Positions 16,647-24,625 of a stretch of DNA of 32,601 nucleotides are shown one piece after another. The DNA lies in NCBI RefSeq assembly GCF_000297095.1, contig NZ_AEEA01000046.1, positions 1 to 32,601 on the forward strand. Direction: 5' to 3'. Under the pieces are notes generated by a model. The model was not told the DNA's origin. It saw nothing but the letters and a program-made list of their open reading frames with translations, and ran no database searches. This DNA is from Treponema primitia ZAS-1. GTDB lineage: Bacteria; Spirochaetota; Spirochaetia; Treponematales; Breznakiellaceae. Position 1 is the stretch's first letter, and each line of letters begins with the position of its first letter. The translations under genes were made by a program, and so were the position numbers.

Positions 16647-17639
16647 ATGAAGAGTCTTGTATTAGGAAATAAGAAAGCATATCTTGAGGATGTTCCCGAT
16701 CCGACCCCCGAAGGGGAATGGGTCATCGTCAAAATTGAATCAACCCCCATCTGCGGCAGTGATAAAAATGCCTTTTTCAGCGAGACCCTGGTACGGGATG
16801 CCGGCCACGAAGGCGCAGGTATTGTGGTGGACAGTGCGGGTTCTACCCTATTAAAAAAGGGAGACCGGGTCATTCTGAATCCCCTTTCAGGCTGCGGTAA
16901 GTGCGAGCTCTGCCTGTCGGGGAATTATATTTATTGTACGGATAAGCCCCCGTTCGGTTCCCATTTCGCACAGTTTGTAAAGGTTCAGGATTTTGTATGC
17001 ACCAAACTACCCGAGGATATTTCCTATGATGTAGGAGCCATGGGATGCTGTGCCCTTGGGCCGTCCTTCAGTTCTATTAAGCGGATGAACCTGAAGGCCT
17101 TTGATACCCTGCTGGTTACCGGGCTTGGTCCTGTGGGTATGGGCGCCGTTTCTATCGCTAAATTCCTGGGCGCCCGGGTTATAGCCCTGGATACCGTTCC
17201 CTTCCGGAAAAAGATGGCCAAGGATGTACTCGGCGCCGATGTGGTCCTTGATGCGGCGGATCCGGAGGTAAAGGCTCAAATTATCAACGCCGTACGCCCG
17301 GCGCGGATCATCCGTGCAATTGACGCTTCCGGAAACGCCGCCGCAGAAAGGCTTTGTATTGACGTTATTGAACCGGGTGGGATCATTGCCTTTGTTGGAG
17401 AAAACCACAAGGAAATTCCCATAGTCCCAAGCAGAGATTTTATCCGCAAAGGGCTGACCCTGATGGGTTCCTGGCATTGTAACCTGAATGACCGGGCGGA
17501 GATGATCTCCCTTCTGCGCAGATCCCCCCTGGTTCCAAAACTGATCACCGATACCTTCGGGTTCTCGAAAGTGCAGGCGGCTTTTGATAAATTTGTCGGC
17601 GGAGATGCCTGCAAAGTAATGCTGAAGCCCTGGGAATAA
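16647..17639 (+). CDS. Zinc-dependent alcohol/polyol dehydrogenase (MDR family)
   Basis: A 330-residue NAD(P)-dependent oxidoreductase. Catalytic zinc ligands are C36 in PICGSDKN and the His-Glu in AGHEGAG. The structural zinc loop has four cysteines in SGCGKCELCLSGNYIYC. The Rossmann motif is GLGPVGMGAVSIAKFLGA. This resembles sorbitol or threonine dehydrogenase relatives. GAGGAG lies five bases before the ATG. In this operon it probably oxidises or reduces one hydroxyl of the sugar processed by the adjacent isomerase, paired with the Gfo/Idh protein downstream. Substrate not determinable. Confidence 0.9.
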   Translation: MKSLVLGNKKAYLEDVPDPTPEGEWVIVKIESTPICGSDKNAFFSETLVRDAGHEGAGIVVDSAGSTLLKKGDRVILNPLSGCGKCELCLSGNYIYCTDKPPFGSHFAQFVKVQDFVCTKLPEDISYDVGAMGCCALGPSFSSIKRMNLKAFDTLLVTGLGPVGMGAVSIAKFLGARVIALDTVPFRKKMAKDVLGADVVLDAADPEVKAQIINAVRPARIIRAIDASGNAAAERLCIDVIEPGGIIAFVGENHKEIPIVPSRDFIRKGLTLMGSWHCNLNDRAEMISLLRRSPLVPKLITDTFGFSKVQAAFDKFVGGDACKVMLKPWE

Positions 17640-17660
17640 TATAATATAAGGATGGTTCAT

Positions 17661-18386
17661 ATGAAACGAAAGGCTTTAATTCTCTGCGGCGGGTGGGATG
17701 GTCATCAACCGGAACTTATAACCCAGCGCTTTGGCGATTTTCTTACCGATAGTGATTTTGATGTTACCGTGGAAAGAACTACCGATATATTAGAAGATTT
17801 GGCGCTGCTTAAGTCGCAGGATCTCTTCATCCCGGTCTGGACCATGGCAAAGGAATTCCCCTATGCCTATTTTGAAACGATTTCCGAAGCCATAGGGTCC
17901 GGTGTTGGATTAGCCGGTTGTCACGGGGGCATGTGTGACGCGTTCAGGTTCAATATATTGTGGCAGTTTATGACCGGCGCCAATTGGGTAGCCCATCCGG
18001 GCTGTGATGGGACCCCCTACCGGATCAATATTCGTTCAAGCTCTAATCCCCTCACCGAGGGTATCAAAGATTTTGATATTCTTTCAGAGCAATACTACCT
18101 TCATGTGGACCCCGCCAATGAAGTCCTGGCTACTACCCGGTTCCCCGTGGTCAAATGGTATCATTCCGCCAACGGAGAGGTTGATATACCCCAAATTTGG
18201 ACACGAAAGTGGGGACATGGACGGGTTTATTATAATGCCCTGGGCCACCATAACGATGTCTTTGATATCCCCCAGGCATGGGAATTGATGAAACGGGGAC
18301 TTCTGTGGGCCGCCGATGGAAAACGCATCGCGGTTGAGCAGGGGCTTTCAGCGGACGAATTCAAGAGCGATAAAGGAATGTACTAA
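17661..18386 (+). CDS. ThuA-like protein (trehalose utilisation family)
   Basis: A 241-residue cytoplasmic protein of the ThuA family, which has a glutamine-amidotransferase-like fold. Family signatures are LILCGGWDGHQPE at the start, GLAGCHGGMCDAFR in the middle, GANWVAHPGCDG and SEQYYLHVDPANEVLA. ThuA proteins accompany enzymes that oxidise sugars at carbon 3; the biochemical role is only partly known. The ATG at 17661 is chosen since AAGGA ends eight bases before it; the ATG at 17652 has AAGG directly adjacent. It lies two bases or fewer from the TAA-TATG junction with the Gfo/Idh gene, so the two should be made together. Confidence 0.85.
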   Translation: MKRKALILCGGWDGHQPELITQRFGDFLTDSDFDVTVERTTDILEDLALLKSQDLFIPVWTMAKEFPYAYFETISEAIGSGVGLAGCHGGMCDAFRFNILWQFMTGANWVAHPGCDGTPYRINIRSSSNPLTEGIKDFDILSEQYYLHVDPANEVLATTRFPVVKWYHSANGEVDIPQIWTRKWGHGRVYYNALGHHNDVFDIPQAWELMKRGLLWAADGKRIAVEQGLSADEFKSDKGMY

Positions 18387-18387
18387 T

Positions 18388-19467
18388 ATGGACAAATTAC
18401 GTATTGGAATTGTGGGTATCGGGAAAATCAGCGGTATTTATCTGCAGAATTTGACCGGTATGTTCGGAAAACGGGTAATTCTTAGTGCGGTAACGGATCT
18501 AATCCCGGAGCGGGCAGAAAAAGCCGCCGAGGAATATAAGACCCGTTACATTAAGGGCATTGATGAGCTTATCAATGATCCCTCGGTGGATATTATTCTC
18601 AACATAACCCAACCCCAGAAGCACTTTCAGGTAGCTATGACCGCGGTCAAGGCGGGGAAACATGTATACGATGAAAAACCGCTTTGCGTAACACGGGAAG
18701 AAGCCCAGGAGCTTCTTAAAACAGCCGCCGCCAGTAAGGTACGGGTTGGCGGCGCCCCGGATACATTTCTCGGTGCGGGAATCCAAACCTGCCGCAAATT
18801 GATCGACGACGGCTGGATAGGCAAACCTATCGCTGCCACCGCTTTTATGATGAACCATGGACATGAGCATTGGCACCCGGATCCGGAATTCTACTATAAA
18901 GCCGGTGCAGGCCCCATGTTTGACATGGGCCCCTATTATCTCACCGCCCTGGTTAATCTCCTGGGGCCCATTACCCGGGTATCCGGTTCAGCCCAGCAGG
19001 GGTTTAAAACCAGAACCATCACCAGCGAACCCCAGAATGGCAAGATTATCAACGTAGATGTACCTACCCATATCGCGGGGGTACTTGATTTTGCAAACGG
19101 CGCCGTGGGGACGATTATTACAAGCTTCGATGTCTGGGCTTCCTCAATGCCCTTTATCGAAATTTACGGTACCGAAGGTACGCTTCAGGTTCCGGACCCC
19201 AACTACTTCGGCGGGCCGGTCAAGGTACGTCGTTTCCAGGCGGAAGAGTGGTCGGAAGTGCCCCTGTTAAAGGGTTTCCCCGAAAACAGCCGCGGGCTGG
19301 GAATAACCGACATGGCCGAGGCCATTGTTGAAGGCCGGCCTCACCGGGCCTCCGGTGAATTAGCATATCATGTGCTTGAGGTGATGCACGGTATCCACGA
19401 TGCATCCGCCTCGGGAATTTATTACCAGCTAAAAAGCACCTGCGTTCAACCTGAAATTATGAAATAA
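18388..19467 (+). CDS. Gfo/Idh/MocA family oxidoreductase
   Basis: A 359-residue NAD(P)-dependent sugar dehydrogenase. The N-terminal Rossmann fold shows LRIGIVGIGKISGIY and the catalytic-lysine motif DEKPLCV. The C-terminal sheet domain carries GPMFDMGPYYLTALVNLLGP, where the usual D-x-G-x-H has Tyr in place of His, seen in one sugar-dehydrogenase subgroup. The ATG at 18388 is used because it follows the ThuA stop by one base and AAAGGA lies ten bases upstream; a longer in-frame extension to 18316 would overlap ThuA. Relatives include glucoside 3-dehydrogenases such as E. coli YcjS and ThuB. It is the last gene of the operon before a strong terminator. Confidence 0.9.
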   Translation: MDKLRIGIVGIGKISGIYLQNLTGMFGKRVILSAVTDLIPERAEKAAEEYKTRYIKGIDELINDPSVDIILNITQPQKHFQVAMTAVKAGKHVYDEKPLCVTREEAQELLKTAAASKVRVGGAPDTFLGAGIQTCRKLIDDGWIGKPIAATAFMMNHGHEHWHPDPEFYYKAGAGPMFDMGPYYLTALVNLLGPITRVSGSAQQGFKTRTITSEPQNGKIINVDVPTHIAGVLDFANGAVGTIITSFDVWASSMPFIEIYGTEGTLQVPDPNYFGGPVKVRRFQAEEWSEVPLLKGFPENSRGLGITDMAEAIVEGRPHRASGELAYHVLEVMHGIHDASASGIYYQLKSTCVQPEIMK

Positions 19468-19487
19468 TTTTTTTACCATGATCAAAC

Positions 19488-19527
19488 CCGGCTCCTTCAA
19501 GAGTAACTTGAGGGAGCCGGAATTTTT
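19488..19527 (+). terminator. Rho-independent terminator of the carbohydrate operon
   Basis: A 14-bp stem with one T:G wobble (19488-19501 pairing with 19507-19520), a five-base AGTAA loop, and then AATTTTT. It ends the operon 20 bases after the Gfo/Idh stop. Confidence 0.9.
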
Positions 19528-19553
19528 CCCTAATAGCGTTAAAAAGATAATTT

Positions 19554-19562
19554 TGGTATTAT
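19554..19562 (+). promoter_or_regulatory. Extended -10 promoter of the MFS gene
   Basis: TGGTATTAT is a TGn-extended -10 element. Its start site would fall at about 19569, the A of the ATG itself, giving a leaderless mRNA. No good -35 is seen 17 bases upstream. This explains the absence of a ribosome binding site. Confidence 0.45.
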
Positions 19563-19568
19563 ATATCT

Positions 19569-20756
19569 ATGTTTCTCGTCCTTGTGTTTTTTTGGACATA
19601 TATCGCCTATGCGCCTACTTCCTACATTGCCGTCATGGTCCGGGGACTTGGGTATAGTCCTTCTATCGTCGGGATACTCCTGGGAATATTTGAAGGCGCC
19701 GGTATTGCAGGCCCCTTTCTTTTTGGCTACTTTGCGGATAAATGGGGACGTTACAAACCGGGCTTAATCCTGACATTTTCTTTTTTGGCTATCGCCGGGA
19801 TTCCCCTGGGCCTGTTCCGCAATCCCCTGGCCAGCGCCCTGTTTATAGCAATACTGGGCATGGGGTACCGCTCATCCACTCCCCTGTTGGATGCGGTGGC
19901 CACCATCAGTCTGGGAAATACGGGAAACTACGGAAAAGTCCGGGCCTTTGGATCGATTTCGTATATCATCATGGTTCTCTTTTTGCAGTACAATAAATTC
20001 TTAGTCTCCGATACATCCCGTAATATTGGGATCTGGTTCTTGCTTTCAGGCTGCGTGGCGACCCTTACGGTACTTATTATCCCGGCGAAATACACCGGAA
20101 ATGGCCGGCCCCGGATAGCCGCCATAGCACGGAAAACTTCCGGGGGAACTGCGTTGCAAGCAGCTCAAAGTACCAAAAGTTCCCCCCGCCGAATACTAAG
20201 CCCGCTATTCATCATGGGACTCCTGATAATCGGTTTCTCCCGTCTGGCCATGGCCCCGATAAACGGCTTTCTCCCCCTGTATGTATTCGAAGCGATGCAA
20301 TGGAATGCGGTGGGCTTGATTTCGGCGCTGGCTGCCACTGCGGAAGTACCCTTTATGTTTATCTCCGGTAAGCTTATCCGCCGTTTTGGCGCACTACCCC
20401 TGGTAGCGTTTTCCAGCGCTGCGGTAGGGCTGCGATTGGGTATTTACGCCCTGTTCCCCGTAAAGGGAGCAATCATCGCGGGACAACTCCTCCATTCCTT
20501 CTGCTTTGGCATTTTTCACCCCGCGGCGGTGGCGTTTATATCGAGCAGCGTTCCCCCGGAGCGCCGCGCCCTGGGCTTGTCCCTTTACCTTTCCCTGGGA
20601 TGCGGTCTGCCGACTATGCTGGGAAATATCACCGGCGGAATCATCATAGAACACTGGGGATACCGGACGCTCTTCACTTCGTTTATAAGCTTTGCCCTCA
20701 TATCAATAGCCCTGTACCTGTTTACCCGTTTTCACCGGCGTAGAAATGAGGCGTGA
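19569..20756 (+). CDS. MFS transporter (PPP/nucleoside-symporter-like group)
   Basis: A 395-residue membrane protein with about 12 hydrophobic helices in two halves separated by a basic loop at about 175-205. The loop after helix 2 reads GYFADKWGRYKPG, the usual MFS signature, and the second half has GKLIRRFGALPLV. The architecture is closest to the MFS_1-like group containing phenylpropionate permease HcaT. Substrate unknown; location after the sugar operon suggests, but does not show, a sugar or sugar-acid substrate. A TAA at 19548-19550 in frame excludes an earlier start apart from ATA codons. No Shine-Dalgarno is present, and the protein opens directly in the first helix. Confidence 0.88.
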   Translation: MFLVLVFFWTYIAYAPTSYIAVMVRGLGYSPSIVGILLGIFEGAGIAGPFLFGYFADKWGRYKPGLILTFSFLAIAGIPLGLFRNPLASALFIAILGMGYRSSTPLLDAVATISLGNTGNYGKVRAFGSISYIIMVLFLQYNKFLVSDTSRNIGIWFLLSGCVATLTVLIIPAKYTGNGRPRIAAIARKTSGGTALQAAQSTKSSPRRILSPLFIMGLLIIGFSRLAMAPINGFLPLYVFEAMQWNAVGLISALAATAEVPFMFISGKLIRRFGALPLVAFSSAAVGLRLGIYALFPVKGAIIAGQLLHSFCFGIFHPAAVAFISSSVPPERRALGLSLYLSLGCGLPTMLGNITGGIIIEHWGYRTLFTSFISFALISIALYLFTRFHRRRNEA

Positions 20757-20764
20757 GATTCACC

Positions 20765-20793
20765 TTCCCTTTTCGCCCATCCTGTGGTATAAT
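20765..20793 (+). promoter_or_regulatory. Promoter of the NDK-like/lysS operon
   Basis: A perfect TATAAT (20788-20793) preceded by TGG, so an extended -10, with a weak TTCCCT -35 (20765-20770) at 17 bases. The start would be near 20800, and AGGAG at 20804-20808 serves the ATG at 20814. Confidence 0.65.
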
Positions 20794-20813
20794 TACACAA
20801 TTCAGGAGTATTT

Positions 20814-21992
20814 ATGGACCAAACCCTTTCCTACGTATTGGTAACCCCCTATACTATTGCCAAAAGCAGGACCGGCGGCGTGTTATCCCGGCTCATTTCC
20901 CGGGCGGAACTGGAATTGGTGGGCTGCCAAATAATAACCGCCAATGAAACCTTTACGAAGGAATACGCGGATCTTCTGCGCAAACAAAACCCAACCAGTG
21001 ATGTTACGCTCCTGGCGGACTATGTGGAACAAAACCTGGGGCCCTCCGGGGGCAGGGAACATCGCAGCCTCCTGCTCCTGTTCCGGGGAGAAGACCCCTG
21101 CGGTAAGCTTGCCGCCATTTGCGGGCACCTGTATCCGGAACACCGGGATGTGGATGACGTTACCGGGGAAACCATCCGGGATACCTACGCGGATCTCATC
21201 ACGGATCCCGGGGATCCTAAAAAGGTCACCTACTTTGAGCCTGCGGTGATAACTTCCCGGAGTCAGGATTGGGCGGATAAGGATTTGGCCCTCTTTGCAC
21301 GGTTTTTAAAGGGCCGGGAGAATATCGTTCATAATCTCCAACACCTGGATCCTTCGAAGATAGAACAGACCCTGGTCATCCTCAAGCCCGATAACTGGCA
21401 GTACGCATCTTCCAAACCGGGCACCATCATTGATATGTTCTCCCGGACGGGGCTGCGGATCGTGGGGATCAAGTTACACCGCTTTTCCCTTGCCCAGGCT
21501 CTGGAATTTTACGGCCCCGTGGAAGAGGCTCTGCGGGAAAAGCTCGCCCCCATCTTCGGGAAAAAGGCACGGGAACTCCTTGAAAAGGAATTTGAAATCA
21601 CCCTTACCGATGATACCGAAAAATCCCTCTCCGCATGTTTCGGTACCCGGTATGCAAAGGATCAGTTTGATCAGATTATCGAGTTTATGTCCGGAACCCG
21701 GACGGGAAAGTGTCCGCCGGATGAGATCAGCAATCCCGGCAGCGTCAAATGTATGATCCTCATCTACGAAGGGGAAAATGCGGTTAAAAAGATTCGAGAC
21801 GTATTAGGCCCCACGGATCCCCTAAAGGCGCCGGGAGGAACGGTGCGCCGGGAATTCGGCAGCAACGTGATGGTCAACACCGCCCATGCTTCGGATTCCG
21901 CAGAAAGCGCGAAACGGGAAAAGGGCATAGTCACGATAAACGAAAATCCCCTGGGTAGTATCATTGAAGCCTACCTGGCGGTACGAAAATAG
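20814..21992 (+). CDS. Tandem nucleoside diphosphate kinase-like protein (inactive + active copy)
   Basis: A 392-residue protein containing two NDK-like halves. The second (about 185-385) shows the NDK landmarks: LVILK191PD, a GLRIVGIKLHRFS strand, IYEGENAVKKIRDVLGPTDP, GTVRREFG and NTAH358ASDSAESAKREKG with the phospho-acceptor His. It has an extra segment of about 60 residues between the helical hairpin and the EGENA strand. The first half (about 5-165) keeps the outline (YVLVTPYTIAKSRTGG, LLLLFRGEDP, GETIRDTYADL), but the Lys is T11 and the motif aligned to NxxHxSDS reads PAVI146TSRSQDW, so the catalytic His is lost. Canonical NDKs have about 140-150 residues. Role inferred as NTP balancing or a regulatory protein. 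It is nine bases upstream of lysS, in the same operon. Confidence 0.75.
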   Translation: MDQTLSYVLVTPYTIAKSRTGGVLSRLISRAELELVGCQIITANETFTKEYADLLRKQNPTSDVTLLADYVEQNLGPSGGREHRSLLLLFRGEDPCGKLAAICGHLYPEHRDVDDVTGETIRDTYADLITDPGDPKKVTYFEPAVITSRSQDWADKDLALFARFLKGRENIVHNLQHLDPSKIEQTLVILKPDNWQYASSKPGTIIDMFSRTGLRIVGIKLHRFSLAQALEFYGPVEEALREKLAPIFGKKARELLEKEFEITLTDDTEKSLSACFGTRYAKDQFDQIIEFMSGTRTGKCPPDEISNPGSVKCMILIYEGENAVKKIRDVLGPTDPLKAPGGTVRREFGSNVMVNTAHASDSAESAKREKGIVTINENPLGSIIEAYLAVRK

Positions 21993-22001
21993 GAATTCTA
22001 T

Positions 22002-23621
22002 ATGGACACAAAAAACGAACGCCTTTCTCCGGCCCACTGGGCCGATGAGACCGCGGCAAAGATAATCCGGGAGAAGGGCGAAAAAGAACAGTATACCTGC
22101 GCATCGGGCATCACCCCTTCGGGGACGGTGCATATCGGCAATTTCCGGGAAATAATTTCCGTGGATTTGGTGGCCCGCTCTTTACGGGACCTGGGTAAAA
22201 AGGTACGGTTTATTTATTCCTGGGACGACTACGATGTGTTCCGCAAGGTACCCAAGAATATGCCCAAGCAGGAGGAGCTGGAAAAGTTCCTCCGCTTCCC
22301 CATCACCATGGTGCCCGACCCCTGGGATCGGGATACCAGCTACGCCCGGCACCATGAGGTGGACGTGGAAACCATGCTGCCCGAAGTGGGCATACACCCC
22401 GAGTACCTCTACCAGGCCGAACGGTACCGCGCTTCCCGCTACGCCGAAGGGATACGCAAAGCCCTGGAACACCGGGACACCCTCAAAACCATTCTGGATA
22501 AGTTCCGGGACGAGGACCACAAGATCCAGGGCGAATGGTGGCCCGTGAGCGTTTTCTGCGACCACTGTAATAAAGACGATACGGACATTGACGGCTGGGA
22601 CGGAGATTGGGGCCTCGGCTACCACTGCAACTCCTGCGGCCATAGTGATACTGTGGATATCCGCAAGGCGGCGGGGGTTAAGCTCGGCTGGCGCATAGAC
22701 TGGCCCATGCGCTGGGAGCACGAGCAGGTTGATTTTGAGCCCGCCGGTAAGGATCACCATAGCCAGGGCGGTTCCTTCGATACTGCCCGCCATGTCAGCA
22801 AGGAAGTCTACAATTGGGAAGCCCCCGTCACCTTCCGCTACGACTTTATCGGTACCAAGGGCATACCCGGCAAGATGTCCAGCTCCTCCGGCGTGGTGGT
22901 GGACCTCAAGGATGTGCTGCGGGTTTACACCCCGGAGCTGACCCGATACCTCTTTGCGGGAACCCGGCCCAATACGGAATTTACCATTTCCTTCGATCTG
23001 GACGTGATAAAAATTTACGAAGACTACGACCGGCTTGAGCGCATCGCCTGGAAGGTCGAGGAAGCCAAGGACGAAAGCGCCTACCGCAAGGCCCGGCGGA
23101 TCTACGAACTTTCCCAGGTGGATTGGGACCCAAAGGGCCCCCAAATAATGCCCTACCAGATCCCCTTCCGCCACCTCTGTAACCTAATTCAAATCGCCGA
23201 CGGCAACATAGACCAAGCCGTAGCCGGCCTGGAAAGCTCCGGCAGCGGCCCCAAACCGGAGCAGCTACCCGGCCTAAAAGCCCGGGCGGAACGGGCCAAA
23301 TACTGGGCGGAAAACTGCGCCCCCGAAGAGTTCCGCTTCCGCCTGCGCGCCCCCGGCGAACAGGCTGCCCTCAGCGAAGCCGAAACCGCGGCCATACGGG
23401 ATCTGCGGGATACGGTCATCGCCGGCATCGGCCAATACGCCGACGACAAGTCCTGCGCCGAAGCCATCTACAAAATTGCGGAAGACCACAGCCTGGACGG
23501 CAAGGCACTCTTCCGGGCCGCATACCAGGCCCTAATCGGCAAAGACCAGGGCCCCCGGCTTGCAAACTTCCTGCGCTCAATCAACCGGGAACGGCTCTTG
23601 GGGATTTTGGAGAAATATTAA
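22002..23621 (+). CDS. lysK: Class I lysyl-tRNA synthetase
   Basis: A 539-residue enzyme that charges tRNA-Lys with lysine. It belongs to the class I form typical of archaea, spirochaetes and some alphaproteobacteria, unrelated to the common class II LysRS. The Rossmann core carries H44-I-G-N47 and K291-M-S-S-S295, the HIGH and KMSKS equivalents. Zinc-type cysteine pairs CDHC and CNSC lie at about 187-212. The C-terminal helical domain ends at the expected length. AGGA lies seven bases before the ATG. It is co-transcribed with the NDK-like protein, both linked to nucleotide use. The gene is often called lysS in spirochaetes. Confidence 0.95.
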   Translation: MDTKNERLSPAHWADETAAKIIREKGEKEQYTCASGITPSGTVHIGNFREIISVDLVARSLRDLGKKVRFIYSWDDYDVFRKVPKNMPKQEELEKFLRFPITMVPDPWDRDTSYARHHEVDVETMLPEVGIHPEYLYQAERYRASRYAEGIRKALEHRDTLKTILDKFRDEDHKIQGEWWPVSVFCDHCNKDDTDIDGWDGDWGLGYHCNSCGHSDTVDIRKAAGVKLGWRIDWPMRWEHEQVDFEPAGKDHHSQGGSFDTARHVSKEVYNWEAPVTFRYDFIGTKGIPGKMSSSSGVVVDLKDVLRVYTPELTRYLFAGTRPNTEFTISFDLDVIKIYEDYDRLERIAWKVEEAKDESAYRKARRIYELSQVDWDPKGPQIMPYQIPFRHLCNLIQIADGNIDQAVAGLESSGSGPKPEQLPGLKARAERAKYWAENCAPEEFRFRLRAPGEQAALSEAETAAIRDLRDTVIAGIGQYADDKSCAEAIYKIAEDHSLDGKALFRAAYQALIGKDQGPRLANFLRSINRERLLGILEKY

Positions 23622-23702
23622 CCGTAAAGGCTAAGTAGGGATTGTATTATCCATCTTTCCCTTTTCGACTTTTTTGCGGTTCATATTTTTTAAGGAGCAT
23701 AT

Positions 23703-24563
23703 ATGAAAGTTAGTATTCTTAGCGGTATTTTCCTTAGCGCCATGGCGGTAAATAGTTTTGCTGCGGACAGCAGTATTTTCAGTTACCGGGTGGGGCAGAT
23801 CGAAGTTCATATGCTGGTAGAAACCCGGGGAGCGGGGAACATTTCCATCCTGATAAACCCCGACAGGGCGGCCCTGGACCGCTATATTCCCGGGGGGACC
23901 TATACTTCGGAGATCAACACCTTTCTTATAAAAACCCCGGACAGTATCCTTGTGGTGGACACCGGTTTCGGCGGGGCCATCCTGAATTCTATAAAGACCC
24001 TGGGCTTTGATCCCGCCCAGGTGGACGCGGTACTCCTAACCCACATGCACGGAGACCATATCGGAGGCCTCCAGAAAGACGGCAAGGCCATCTTCACCAA
24101 GGCCCGGGTGTATCTGGCCCAACAGGAAAAAGATTTCTGGATAAAACCCGGCGCTCCCACGGCGGGTAATTCCGCCGCCGCAGCCCTGGCCCCCTACGGA
24201 AACCGGGTGGAAACTTTCCTCCCCGGGGATTTAGGCGCAACCATTGCCGACCTTATCCCGGGAATAAAACCCATCGCTGCCTTTGGTCACACACCGGGTC
24301 ACACCGCATTTATGGTAGAGTCTGCAGGTAAGAAGCTCCTCATCTGGGGCGACCTGATGCACGCCCAGCTCATCCAGTTTCCCCTGCCGGAACAATCGGT
24401 AAGCTACGACACGGACCCCATCGCCGCTGCGGCAATCCGCAGGCGGATCTTGGAATACGTCGCCCAAAACAACATTCCTATCGCGGGGATGCACCTGGTG
24501 TACCCGGCCATAGGAACCGTCAGGAAGGCAGGGGACGGCTATTGGTTTACCCCGGCGGAGTAG
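23703..24563 (+). CDS. Periplasmic metallo-beta-lactamase-fold hydrolase
   Basis: A 286-residue protein with a cleavable signal peptide (about residues 1-21, ending SFAA). The metal-binding motif is H114-M-H116-G-D118-H119 in LLTHMHGDHIGG, followed by FGHTPGHTAF and a late His in GMHLVYP. These are features of the lactonase/glyoxalase-type MBL group. The family hydrolyses lactones, thioesters or related bonds with two zinc ions; homologues annotated as AHL lactonases exist, but the substrate here is unknown. AAGGAG lies five bases before the ATG. It appears monocistronic: the next gene is on the other strand. Confidence 0.85.
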   Translation: MKVSILSGIFLSAMAVNSFAADSSIFSYRVGQIEVHMLVETRGAGNISILINPDRAALDRYIPGGTYTSEINTFLIKTPDSILVVDTGFGGAILNSIKTLGFDPAQVDAVLLTHMHGDHIGGLQKDGKAIFTKARVYLAQQEKDFWIKPGAPTAGNSAAAALAPYGNRVETFLPGDLGATIADLIPGIKPIAAFGHTPGHTAFMVESAGKKLLIWGDLMHAQLIQFPLPEQSVSYDTDPIAAAAIRRRILEYVAQNNIPIAGMHLVYPAIGTVRKAGDGYWFTPAE

Positions 24564-24581
24564 GCGGCAAAATATACCGTC

Positions 24582-24610
24582 AAAAAAACCCGGTCTATTA
24601 CTAAACCGGG
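24582..24610 (-). terminator. Rho-independent terminator of the repeat lipoprotein gene
   Basis: Read on the minus strand, CCCGGT and ACCGGG pair around an 11-16 base loop and are followed by seven T. It lies 16 bases past the lipoprotein stop. On the plus strand no T tract follows, so it does not obviously terminate the MBL gene. Confidence 0.75.
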
Positions 24611-24625
24611 CATGGAGATATCAGA

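Noticed and set aside
21993..22001. T-box or lysine riboswitch before lysK
   Set aside because: Only nine bases separate it from the upstream gene and the operon leader is about 15 bases, too short for either.
22182..23174. 330-residue open frame opposite lysK
   Set aside because: Shadow of a class I LysRS with intact HIGH and KMSSS motifs; no start signals.
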